64,000 nt of DNA from Aplectana chamaeleonis (lineage: Eukaryota; Nematoda; Chromadorea; Rhabditida; Cosmocercidae): contig JAPDOI010000022.1 in assembly GCA_029168955.1 (NCBI GenBank), forward strand, positions 558,001 to 622,000, read 5' to 3'. This document shows, one piece after another, positions 20,440-30,566 of the stretch. The stretch's first letter is position 1. Every line of letters starts with the position of its first letter. The position numbers and the translations under genes were made by a program. A model generated the notes under the pieces. That model was not told the DNA's origin and ran no database searches. It saw only the letters and a program-made list of their open reading frames with translations.

Positions 20440-21954
20440 ATCACCAACCCAGTAGAGTTTCAGTTTTGCTCACTGCTTAACTCGATTTCAGACTTCGGGC
20501 ACGAGAAAATCAAAGAAGAAGCGATGATGAGCTGGCGTTTGTCGAGCAGCGCCACCGCAGGTGGCCTTGACGCGGGCGGGCGGTAGCGTCGCGGCGGCGT
20601 GCCGTATTGATCGCAGCTGACCGAACGAGATTGTGCTGATTTCACGATCGATTACCAGTTCGTTTGATTGGGATTTCTAGTGACCATAATCTCGTGGAGA
20701 CGGCGCCGACATCTGAATGCCGTGCACCGACCGCTGGAATGATTTTGCAGGTGAAATCTGGTTTCGTGATCGGGTTACCCACGCTAATGAGGAGGATGAC
20801 CAAGGAATCGCAACAAAGCTTAACAGAAATGATGAAGAAAACCTGAGCTCATGGCATACTTGGGAAAATAGAAAAAAGCTCACACTTGAGGTTTGATGTT
20901 TCCGGAAAAGAGGAAATAGAGACCTTTCAAATTGTTGAGCTTACGGAGGAATTGGAGCTAAGATGTGCTGAGAAAAGATTTTCACCCGGAAGGGAAAACG
21001 CAATAGAAATTTACTAGTGAAGGGATGGACCAAAATGGGCCGGATACGGAAAATGAACCAAAATAACAGAAAAAAGGTGCAACACGCAGCGAAAACAGCA
21101 GACCTAAGCGAAAAACTCTGGGAAGAGGGGCAAAAGTGATACACAGAGAAGGTTGAAAGAAGTGGAAAAATCGGAAAAGTAGAACTTGATTGGAAAAGGT
21201 CAGGTATCAGGTCGAACGTCGAGAAGGTAATGACACTGGTTCGATATGCCACGTGTACTACCAGATGCTGTCGATTACTTGTCCAGCTTGTCAGCTCTCG
21301 AAGGTAGCAGTTAAGTTGTCGGCCTTCGCATAAGTTGTTAGACCGTTATCGACAAAACAAACCTCCCTTTCAAAGAGAGTGTTAAGTTGCTGCCCTGATC
21401 CACGCGCACCAATAGTGGGTGATTAGCTGAATGGACGATTTCAAGCAGGGATTTTAGTTGAAAGAGCGGGGGTTTAAAATGAGACGAAAAAACCTTGCCG
21501 TTTACTAGTTTGAAGGGTTTTAACAACCGTTTGAGTTGTTGAAAGAACTTCTGTGCACAGGTGCCACAATGCTCAGTTTCACCGTGCTCGCTCGCCAATG
21601 CAGCACGCAGAGTGTATTCACCTCCTCATCATACTCAGTAAATGTGAGAAATAATCATATTGTTGTGGATCATCAAGTATGCTCGGTGTAAAAAAAAACT
21701 AATAACTTTTGGTGCTGTGCCCTACAGCTGCAATGGTATTCAGCCATTAAACAAAACGACACAGTTCACAGGGTCTAGAGAAATAATGAGATCTGCGTAC
21801 AGAAAAGCCCAAAATCAAAAGATGCTGGAGATTGTGGGTTCAAAGAAGATGAGGCTGGGTGCGATTGAACCACGGGGCCTTGACCAAGCTTGGACAGTGG
21901 GGTGCGGGAGTTTCGCAAAAATTGAATTTCTAGAGCACGAAAAGAAGTACAATA
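20440..21954. other. No gene identified
   Basis: 20460-20660 is GC-rich and 20900-21250 is purine-rich on the plus strand. The 147-codon frame at 21660-22103 has no recognisable domain and runs into an inverted-repeat arm, so I treat it as chance. Confidence 0.35.
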
Positions 21955-22434
21955 CCGCCGCTATCCAAGGGCGAAAATGGGCGAAATGGGCAAAGTGGGC
22001 AACTAAAGCGTCTTTCGACCACAACTCGCCTCGAAGTGCTCCAATTTCGATTTCGAAAACGCTTGAATGTACAGCATGTCGTGATCTAGTAGATCGTGCA
22101 TGAATAATTTGCGAAATTCGAGAGCAACATTATTTTTCAAGGCGGAGTTCATCTCCATTTTGACCATGCTAGAGATCGCGTACGGTTGTTTTCGACCGAA
22201 TGGGCTCGTTCTCTTGTGATGACATTATCAAATTCATGACTAGCTTAATCTTAAAGAAGCGTTTTCATACATGAATTTCAATTTTGTCTCTTAGAGTTAG
22301 ATAGATTGTAGCACGGTGAACGTTTTAGTCCTTTCGAAATTGAAAACGGAGCACTTTGAGGCGTGCTGTGGTCGAAAGACGCTTGAGTTGCCCACTTTGC
22401 CAATTTCGCCCATTTTTCCCTTGGATAGCGGCGG
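21955..22434. mobile_element. Foldback element with about 105-bp arms
   Basis: Arms 21955-22060 and 22332-22434 are reverse complements with a few differences, sharing CCGCCGCTATCCAAGGG at the outer ends and GCGTCTTTCGACCACA inside. The loop of about 270 bp has no frame of note. Target duplications are not clear. Confidence 0.8.
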
Positions 22435-22949
22435 TTTTATAACTCACAACAAAGTAGGGCTGGAACGGTACACCACGACGGCGCTGGTGTTCATTGTGTT
22501 TGCTTCGCTTGGTTGGTGCCTGTGTAGAAACATCAACGTTTCACCAATGACCAAATGGCCGTCGATAAATTTTACAATCTATTGAGCGAAATCCAGTCCC
22601 GGCGACGGGAAGTTTGAACTGGGTGTTAGGTCGGTATTGAATGTTTCACGCCCATTGGAACTGTCCGATAACGCGATCATGGAGTGGCCGTTGCAGCGCT
22701 ATGTTCTTCGCAAAGATTATGGACAATACGGTTCTCTTTAATGACGCTGAACGGCAAGCGTGTCGGCTCTGCTCCATCTACGTAGCGCGAGGGACAAGCG
22801 TGCTCTTTTTCACTCCCTACAGATCCGCCATGTCCTACGAATGAGACCTCCGTGTACTCTGGCTACTTTACAATGTCGCGGTTTTTCTCCTTCCAGACTT
22901 CTTCCGCGGTCAATCAGATTCAGAATCATGCTGGTTTTCTCTTTTCTAA

Positions 22950-23880
22950 TCAGCGACTCTTAATGGCTATGGACCACACGCGCACAGGTCGCGGAATGAC
23001 CACGAAGGCCAGCGAAGTCATAATATACCACAGAGCGACAAAGTTCCTTTCATAATGCCATTCATATGCGATGATGTGAGCCGCGCTGTCAGAAAATGCC
23101 TTTGAGGAGCGGGATCGGAAAATACTGTATCTCTGTCGGCCATCCTGCCCATTAGTTTAAAACAGCAATTAGTGCAGAATCTTCAATTTGATCGCGCATG
23201 CGTCGCGCCACAGTGCGTCATTCGCTAAGCGGGCAGAGATGGTGACTGTATTGCTTTTGGGGTTATTTATCGAATCACACGTTAGAGCTGTGGCCAGGAT
23301 TATATCGACGAAACAGCCTGCCCTCTGCATGTGCGGAACAAAGAGCATTTGGATGGGGAGAAAAGGTCGCGAGTTAACATCGCGCTGGGCTGCCACAGGG
23401 TCAATTGCCATGACGGGGACGATTTTGAGGTGAGAGTGGAGATACTAGCGCGGAAGGCCAAAACAAATGCGCGAAAAGCGCTCGAGGCATTCTGAATCAA
23501 CGAGAGAGACCCCGAGGTCAACCGGAAGGACGAGGGTATAAAGATCACGCGGGAACTGCAGCCTTACATCAGATTAGCCTTCTGATATGGGTGTTGCTTA
23601 CTGACATCTCGATACCCCGTCGTGTTCTACTGTTGACCTGATGCTCTGTAGACTTTGAGAAGGCACGCCGCTCAGTCTCATCCGACTCAGTTATTTGCTT
23701 GGAGAATTTGTCTTGAATTTTGGTAGATGAAACTACGTTTAGCCGAGTATTTTCACGCGTAGATTCAACATTTTAAGACTCCAAAGAGGGCGAGACCGCC
23801 GAAGCGTTAGTCTGTCAATAAGCCATCATACTACCTAAAGCCGGCTAGAGTCAACGTTCAAGCCATATTCTGATGCCGAG
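22950..23880 (+). mobile_element. Penelope-like element copy 2, 3' portion
   Basis: The plus-strand counterpart of 1-1870. It includes the pre-endonuclease linker (from ATGGCTATGGACCACACGCG), the endonuclease and the 3' region without the two MITEs of copy 1. Homology is visible to about 23880. Sequence from 22640 to 22950 may belong to it but is too diverged to be sure. Confidence 0.75.
23040..23587 (+). pseudogene. PLE GIY-YIG endonuclease, copy 2
   Basis: One frame can be followed for almost the whole domain: FIMPFICDDVSRAVRKCL, FDRACVAPQCV, AGRDGDCIAFGVIYRIT, DYIDETACPLHVRNKEHLDG, then RVNIALGCHRVNCHDGDDF, to a stop at 23587. Three or more in-frame stops interrupt it, one replacing the position after GVIYRIT and one after KALEAF. 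The YIG motif has become YID, and the first cysteine of CxxC is lost. It reads further than copy 1 and is the better template for the family. Confidence 0.85.
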
Positions 23881-24325
23881 GTTCATCGAGAGTCAAACGT
23901 GGAGATAATGTTCGAATATAAACCCCAGCAAGCATTATATTGCTGATTAGCCCTTTCAAAAAGGATCCTGAACAAATTACTGTGTCTATAAGAATGAGTT
24001 CGGAGAAATATATCAGAACAGTATCGCATCTAGAGGTACTTCTTCGCTTAAAACTAACCACCAGTATGCTAGCAAGATATTGGACAGTTATTTTTGCCAC
24101 TAGTGCCGTCAAATGGCTTAGTCTACTTCAGAATCCTGATGTCACCGTCCGAGCGGTAAGTCATGTCGAAAAATCCGCTAATCATATGGTGTCATGTTCT
24201 AGTGGGCCGTCTAATCCTAAAGAGCATTTCTCAGGTTCATTGATGCTCTGAAGTACATATACCACAGGATTTTTTCAACAACGCACAGGGGCATGTGTGC
24301 TGCCTTCCTTGTCGTCTACTCAGAC
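23881..24325. other. No feature identified
   Basis: Short frames only; no TIR pair or domain. Confidence 0.35.
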
Positions 24326-24531
24326 ACTCGTAGTTCTGCTCCACCAGACCGCTGTTGTTTGTGCCTGTCGAGGGCGAATGCCAGGTGGTTTGGTTGAAAC
24401 AGAAGGCTCCTGAGAGGACCAGGCGTCAAAGAAAGCGCCAAAAAGCGATGTCTCGGGATAAACGACCGACGTTTCGGGGCAACGAATCGGGCCCTCATAC
24501 GACAGCGGTCTGGCGGAACACAACTACGAGT
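24326..24531. repeat. Inverted repeat with 30-bp arms
   Basis: ACTCGTAGTTCTGCTCCACC continuing to GCTGT (24326-24355) is matched by the reverse complement of 24502-24531, with about four mismatches. The loop contains the hammerhead-like motif described separately. It could be a small foldback element or part of a PLE terminal region. Confidence 0.65.
24445..24505 (-). ncRNA. Hammerhead-ribozyme-like motif, decayed
   Basis: On the minus strand I read GTATGA, then GGGC, a 10-base loop, GCCC, C, then GAAACGTCGG. This matches the hammerhead order CUGAUGA, stem II, GAAA, stem III. The GAAA is intact and stem II has four pairs (24491-24494 with 24477-24480). The CUGAUGA core has two changes and stem III is imperfect. 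Penelope-like elements are known to carry such ribozymes, and a PLE fragment ends about 600 bp away. It could still be coincidence. Confidence 0.3.
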
Positions 24532-24939
24532 CTCGAGTACAGAAGATTAATCACTTACCAAGGAATTCTCCATCTGTTTTGAGAATTTTCTCCGCTTCTT
24601 GCCTTGTCATAAATCCGTGGTAGTATGGTTCATCTTCAATCAACTTCACGCTCTGTCCAGCTTCATCACAGTTGATCTTGAATTGGACTAGATGGCTTTA
24701 AAGCAATCCTATAGAGAGAATTAAACGATTTACCTGAACAAGCCTCCTAGATGAAGTAGTGCGTTCTCCCGATCTAGCTGCTTTGGGTTTCTTTTCGTCA
24801 ATCTACACAACGCAGATTTTCAAATAAAAATTTTCGTAGTCCATGTCATTCAATTGGTAACATACTACGTCCTCGATGTCGTTATCTAGTGAACCGGGCA
24901 GTTTCTTCAGAGAAATGTTATGCAGCCCACCCCCGCCCC

Positions 24940-25170
24940 CATTCGGCTCTCGTAAACAAAAATAATGATACCGAATTGATGACGAGTAGAGTATAAAAGA
25001 AGTGGAGAGCGATGCGTCTTCATTCACACACCGTCCTTCTCCAGGGGTCAGCAGTTGAGGATCTGACTAGACGAGTAAGTAAGAAAACAGCACGACCGGT
25101 CTTCAAAATATAGCAGAATCGGAGTTAAAACCCAGAAAATTTCGGAGCTAACAATAAGTCGAGTGAGCCG
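24940..25170 (+). repeat. TATA-containing module, copy 1
   Basis: GGCTCTCGTAAACAAAA, then GTATAAAAGAAGTGGAGAGC and CCGTCCTTCTCCAGGGGTCA, then GCAGTTGAGGATCTG. The same order occurs at 26890-27048 and, after a hAT insertion, 29458-29500. It looks like a promoter plus leader belonging to a repeated element rather than a host gene, since both copies sit in repeats and no frame follows. Confidence 0.7.
24992..24999 (+). promoter_or_regulatory. TATA box, module copy 1
   Basis: TATAAAAG, conserved with the second copy at 26940-26947. About 30 bases downstream is the equally conserved leader CCGTCCTTCTCCAGGGG. Confidence 0.45.
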
Positions 25171-25319
25171 ATTGGAAGAAAGGGCTGGATAAGAGTACCC
25201 GCTCTTCCAACACTCCTGCTTCTCTATTTCTGGTTCAGCATTTGGGTTGTAGGAGACTCAAGTCTATTGAAAAAAAGTCCCGGAATCAGGTTACCAGTAA
25301 CGGTACCTATTACTTCTGT

Positions 25320-25797
25320 ATTAAAGGCAGGGTACGCGTAGAAAACGTTATACTATTTTTCTCACGTTTTTATGTAGCTTGGCCTCACTAGTGAACGGAA
25401 ATGTCTAAGGGGTTCATGAAAAACCTTCATTTGTAAAGAAAAGTAAATCGGAACACATTGTAAATATGAATTTGAATTTAGCGCCAAAACCGTTTTCGAA
25501 GTTTTTCTGCATTTGGGGGCCGCGTCACTGCTATTTTTGTTGCTTTTCTGCATGTGGAGTTTGGGCCCTAACTGCTTTTCATGATGTTCTACGGTCGAAT
25601 CAACATTCTATGAAAAAGTGTTAGATGACTGGTGAGAACTGGTGGCGGATCCTCAACCCTTTCCAAACCTCGTAACCCTACATTTTTGACACGCCGAAGT
25701 TTACCAGTGTAGTCTACCGGGCTCATTCATGAAACTGAGCCTGAAAAATGGACATCGGTTTTCAGCGCGAACGATGCCTTCAAATATTGAGTCCTCT
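25320..25797 (+). mobile_element. Diverged TTAA-type element E
   Basis: Left end TTAAAGGCAGGGTACGCG, right end TTTTCAGCGCGAACGATGCC then TTCAA, which is the inverse of the left with several changes. About 475 bp. The right 190 bp are shared with 3605-3892. No coding sequence. Confidence 0.6.
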
Positions 25798-25934
25798 TTG
25801 ATTGGGATTGAATCCTACTTTTAACAGAAAAACGTTTGTTTCATTGACTACTGTTCGCACCAAATCTAGACTTCGTAGTCTACAATATCACAGCGGGGCT
25901 CACTAGTTAAATGACACGGACTACATGTAAACGC

Positions 25935-26217
25935 GAAATGCCGAACCGGACAAATTGCCAGTGCGGAATGATACCATGGCATTAGCCATTCATTCGACGT
26001 GATGAACGGGTGGGTTGGTACCGCACTGGCAATTTGGGGACAGGGGCTCTCTGCAAACTGAGGGAAGAGTTGTCCCGCTCTTTGCGGCTCTAATTCCACT
26101 CGGGACCACTTCGGTCGCTTAGAGTAGCGTGGCGTTTCAAACTGCAGAAACGGGACAGCTCCTCCCTCGGTGTGTAGAGAGCCTCTAACCCGCCAATTTG
26201 TCCGGTTCGGCATTTCT
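25935..26217. mobile_element. 283-bp TIR element with internal hairpin
   Basis: Perfect 23-bp terminal inverted repeats starting GAAATGCCGAACCGGACAAA (25935-25957 and 26195-26217). Inside, AATTGCCAGTGCGG (from 25953) pairs with CCGCACTGGCAATT (to about 26035), so the left end alone can fold. Target duplications are not visible. Confidence 0.8.
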
Positions 26218-26856
26218 CCTCCAGTCGGACCATATCGCTTCATCTCATAAGGTCGTTACCTGCTCCACCACCTCTTTTGGATATATGGCAGTTGCTCCAG
26301 GATAACGCTGCTCCAGCTCCACAGCGACTTCAGCTATAAAACCAAAACATCTTTCAAGTCAACTTCTCATTATTACAATGCCGATTTCTGTACGTGGATC
26401 GAATCGCACAACTCACTAGGGTTCTCCCCGATCACAAATGGCAGTTTCGAAAAAGGTCTCCCGAGTGTTGTAGGGGAGATGAAAAGAAACGATTTCAAAA
26501 TTTTTAATTCCACTCAATGCACCTGCGTGCAACAGTGCACCAAAAAAAAGCCAAAACAATGGGTTGCGGTAGGTAAAGTGCCATGCAGTGCACAGTAGCC
26601 TGATATATATCGCAAGAAACTAGAAATGAGCTTCGTATCCGGGTTCAGCGCCCCAATAACCTCCTGAACGGAGTTTGGGCGAAAAAACAATTACCTCTAA
26701 ACTCCCAAAAGTGCAGTTGTTAAAATGTCATTTAGCTCACAATAACCTACAGTAATCCCTCGGAAAACTCAAAACGGACCTCAAATTCGTGTTGGGCTCC
26801 CAGATTAACCTTCTCAATCAAAACTGTTTAGTACAATGCTAGACGATAGGAAGGCC
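26218..26856. other. No feature identified
   Basis: AT-rich spacer with no TIR pair, frame or RNA gene that I can support. Confidence 0.35.
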
Positions 26857-27297
26857 AACCGAACATTGCTCGACACGACCCGGTCGCGTCGCGGCTCTCG
26901 TAAACAAAATTGACGATAACCAATTGACAAAGGGTAGGGTATAAAAGAAGTAGAGAGCAGTGTGTCGTCATTCGCATACCGTCCTTCTCCAGGGGTCAGC
27001 AGTTGAGGATCTGCCTGAACTAGAAAGTGGGAAAACGATGGTTTAGATCAGGGATGTGCGTGAATAAAATTTCAAATTTAGTGAATCGTAAATCGTAATT
27101 ACGACAAAACCATCGTAAATCGTAAACCGTAAATCGTAAATCGTAAACTGCAAATAATAACAATAACCACTGAAAATATTTTACTTTGGTGAAACAAGAG
27201 AAATTATGTACCTACCGTCCTATTGTCCACCATTGCACGTTTTAAGCACATACATATTAGATTGCGTTCAGTATTTGACAGCTAACCATGTTTGAGG

Positions 27298-27578
27298 GGT
27301 ATGGTACACTTTGTCGCTGTCATGAGCGACAGGTATGAAATTAAGCACAAATCGCGGCGAGACTCGCATCGGAGCAACGGCAGCGGTTGTCGTACGAGCA
27401 GTTATTGCGTGTGAGCCGCAGCGAAATGTCGCGGAGGGCTGACATACTGCGAGTGAACCGAAGCCGGTCGCTGCTCAGCGCACGGTAGCGCAGGTTTAGA
27501 AGGCGGAAGCTCCGCGACAGGCGGTCGCTGTCGTTGTGCAGAGCGAAGCGACCGTGTCTCGTAAAGGTATACCATACC
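27298..27578. mobile_element. GC-rich nested element with GGTATGGTA ends
   Basis: GGTATGGTA at 27298-27306 and its inverse TACCATACC at 27570-27578, enclosing a GC-rich body with GCGACxG words near each end. Base composition contrasts with the AT-rich hAT around it. Target duplications are unclear. Confidence 0.5.
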
Positions 27579-28976
27579 TTTAATGAGACCACCTTACTCG
27601 TATTTCTCTGCTTTCCCTTATCACTCATTCCACAACTTCCCAGGTCCTGAAAAATCCGCCGGCTCGGCTGCCCGAGTACCTGCTGGGCAAAAGGGTCACA
27701 ATTATACTCTCAATTCCTCTCCCAAAACGCCAACGTCGTTGTAAGCGTTAAAACGAGCCAAAATTACCGTATCTGAGCGATTTCCTACAGCTGAATTTAA
27801 GAACTCCTCTCTTTTGCGGGCGGAGTCGCAACACCGATTATACATCCGGTAAGGATTGCACTGATATGTACTTCGAGTTCCCTACTGAAGGTTGGCTCAA
27901 ACTCGGTGCACGTACGCCGAAAAATATGGAACCGAACTTGCGCCAACCTTCAATAGAGATCGCAAAGTATCAGTCCGACCCGTGGCAACTCTGTATTATC
28001 TGGAGCTCAGTATCGGTCGCCCAGCGCAAGTTATTTTTTCTATATCTTCTAAATACTATAGTTGTGCTATTCGAGTACCGAATAATCGAATAACTCCCAT
28101 TTTCTCATCAATGCGAGCACGTATCCGAACTTCTCTTGATTCTTAGCTGTAATCTACTATAAGTGTTCCAATAATTAATGAGAGAGCAGGATCCTGGCCC
28201 TTCACCGTACTGATCCAATATCCATTCGAAACTATTCGATATTCGAATAAAATTGCAAATAACGCATAGCTGCAGGTTTATGGAAGAGTGGAAGTCCTCT
28301 TCTCCATCAATTTCGGAAACATCCCTCCTAGAGCAATGTTGAAAATCATGACTGTTCAAATACATTTTGATATTGGCGCACAAATCCAAATTATTCGAAA
28401 CTATTCGAATATCGGAGGGCACAACTATACTAAATACCTTGCAGATTCATAGCTTTATGGTTTCTCAATGTTGCCGCTTTGTGTAGTTTAGTTCCCATAG
28501 TGGAGGAATGTAGCCAAGGCGCCCCAACAAACGTTCGCATTTGTGAGAGATAAAGAAAAAGACGAAGATGAGCGTTTACACTAGCGCTTACGCCTTTCCT
28601 CAGTGTCCGCTTGATGCGGACGAAGAGAAGTTAACTGGAGGCAACGATTTTGAGAGTCAAACTTCTTGGGTAAAAAAGGACGCCCCTCTTGTTGATTTTT
28701 TGTCGACTCAGAGTAGACGTAATCTACTCAAAAGGCGGGCCAAGATCAGCATTTGAAGTAATTTTTAGATAGCTCAGACTGCTTCGCTCGATGTTTTGGC
28801 GCTAATCCGGTTGTAGGAACCAGAACAGTTAATCTTCATGAAAAACTCGAAAACAAAGTTCCTCGTGAAGAGTGCTTTCAGACTGCATTTCGTCGTAGGC
28901 GGCAGCTGGTGAGACGTGCGCGGCACGCAACGCGGATCAGTTATCCAGCGCCTCCAACTCCGACCGTGTGTCCCTC
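27579..28976. other. hAT interior, no confident gene
   Basis: Interior of the 2.4-kb hAT-like element. A 62-codon frame from ATG at 28568 to 28756 has no recognisable domain. The remains of a transposase may be present, but I cannot see its catalytic motifs or the C-terminal dimerisation domain. Confidence 0.35.
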
Positions 28977-29168
28977 GGTGCTATGTGGGAAGGGGGGGCC
29001 ACTATGGCGCGATGGACTTGGCCACGCCCATTTTTACTGCGCCGCACTAAATTTGAGCACCTACCCGGGGTTTCCCTCCCCTGCCGAAATCAGGAGAGTC
29101 ATTACGGCACGGAAAAATGGGCGTGGCCATGTGCGATACAACAGTGCCCCCCCTTCCCACATAGCACC
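28977..29168. mobile_element. 192-bp MITE with perfect 8-bp duplication
   Basis: Termini GGTGCTATGTGGGAAG and its inverse. The inverted arms of about 55 bp also share GGCCACGCCCATTTTT. The flanks are TGTCCCTC at 28969-28976 and 29169-29176, an exact 8-bp target duplication as left by hAT-type transposases. It is nested in the larger hAT-like element. Confidence 0.85.
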
Positions 29169-29551
29169 TGTCCCTCTTTGAAATGATAGAATCGCGTTAA
29201 AGAATGATAATGGGATCGTGTTGTAGTCACACGCCTGGGTTGGTCCCATTTCCTTACCAAAAATATTAGTATACGCAAAGTGGGATAGGAGCAGGTCAAT
29301 TAGAGATATCTTGTTATCAACTTCCATTGCACATATTTTTATTAACGAAAAATTACGATTTACGGTCCAAAATGTCGTAAATCGTAAACCGTAATTACGA
29401 GTCCAAAAAACAATCGTAAAATCGTAAAATCGTAAATCGTAATTACGCACACCCCTGGTCAAGATACAAACAAAATCGGAGTAAAAAACTTAGAAATCTA
29501 TAGAGCCGTGACGCGACCGCGTCGTGTCGAGAAATGCTCGGTTGGCCTTAA

Positions 29552-30224
29552 CGTTCTTATTCCTAGACGGAGGGGGCACCAAGGATTCAACACAGAAATT
29601 TAAAAAAAAACTACGAATCGGTAACGATATCAATCGATTTTTCTTTCTTTGTTATGCCAATCCAGATTTTGTGTTGTGGAATCGTTTTATTGGCCTTACG
29701 TTTCGGCTAGCTCGCCGTTATCAGAGGCCTGAAATTTCATCGAAAAGGTTATTCACGAATCACACGGACAAGCGCGTCTTCGCCTGTTGCGAGTATCAAC
29801 GCTTCACAAGAGCTTCAGAAACGCAAAAGGTCAAACACCGGTCTTAACCCGCCTCAGTTCCACAGCAGCCAAGCTGCGCTACACTTCGTGAACGACTAGG
29901 ACCAAGTGAGACACCATTGAAGCTCCTAACGTCAAAATGTGCGGTGACAATGGGCAGAAACAACCATTTTACAATCCACATAGCGGGTAGAAATTAATTT
30001 GTTATCGTTATGCACTCATTGCGATTTTTTAGCTTTGGATTTCGCTTCAGTATGTATAACGCCTCAGGGGCTTTCCTGGCCGCGATATCAGTTTCGTGGT
30101 GGAGAAAAGTACATATGATCCCGTAGTCGTCCTTGTTGTGCTGTTCATTTCTTACCGATTGGGGTGAAAAGAGACCTGCGCCTTTTGCCGGCTAGATAGT
30201 CCACAAGACACCCAAGAATGAATT
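29552..30224. other. No feature identified
   Basis: Short frames only. No repeat partner found elsewhere in the window. Confidence 0.35.
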
Positions 30225-30400
30225 TTCAGATTTCATTCTTGTCTTGGAGAGAGTCACACGATGATCACAGTGGTATCTCCGAAATCATCCAAAACCCCCT
30301 TTAAACAGAGTTATGGCTCTTCAAAGATGCCAGGATTTTGCGAATGAAAATTGGTGGACGAGTTGTCTCAGGTCTGTATACCTCTTCAATCGCAATCGTT
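30225..30400 (-). repeat. Diverged fragment of element B
   Basis: AGTTATGGCTC and TGGTGGACGAGTTGTC in this order match the interior of element B (19840-19890) in the same direction as copy 3. No termini are recognisable. Confidence 0.5.
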
Positions 30401-30566
30401 GCGCGAGAGCGAGCCAGGATAAGGAGACACTACTGGTGCGGACCGATCGTTCATCAATCAGGACTTGGCGGAAGAATTGGGGCTTGAGTACGCAGAGATA
30501 CACGATCTAAGTATGTTCACTTTTGGGAGAGAAGAGCCTTCTTAATTCTTATTTGGGGTCACTTTC

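Larger units (their letters stand above)
27049..29457. mobile_element. hAT-like element, 2.4 kb, no intact transposase
   Basis: The left terminus CAGGGATGTGCG and right terminus CGCACACCCCTG are classic hAT ends, flanked by GTTTAGAT (27041-27048) and GTCAAGAT (29458-29465), an 8-bp target duplication with two mismatches. Both ends carry arrays of CGTAAATCGTAA and variants (27095-27150, 29340-29450). The interior shows no recognisable transposase domain and holds two further nested elements. It is probably non-autonomous. Confidence 0.8.
26857..29551 (+). mobile_element. Element with about 45-bp TIRs and TATA module copy 2, split by a hAT
   Basis: The outer ends GGCCAACCGAACATTGCTCG and the inverse of GGCCAACCGAGCATTTCTCG mark an element whose own length, without the nested hAT, is about 285 bp. 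The TIRs also share ACACGAC, GGTCGCGTC and GGCTCT. The interior carries TATAAAAG (26940-26947) and the leader CCGTCCTTCTCCAGGGG. The sequence on either side of the hAT is continuous in module copy 1 at 24940-25170. Confidence 0.75.

Noticed and set aside
21660..22103. 147-codon plus frame
   Set aside because: No recognisable family, and its C-terminal third is the arm of a foldback element.
24999..25085. Splice donor GAGTAAGT after the TATA module (copy 1)
   Set aside because: The site is not conserved in copy 2 (AGAAAGTGGG), so it is not supported as part of a gene.
25866..26243. 125-codon minus frame
   Set aside because: It is almost exactly the 283-bp TIR element read through, including its terminal repeats.
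27341..27628. 95-codon minus frame rich in arginine and serine
   Set aside because: It is the GC-rich nested TIR element read through; no domain.
28568..28756. 62-codon frame as a hAT transposase exon
   Set aside because: No zinc-finger or catalytic motif is visible, so I left it as unassigned interior.
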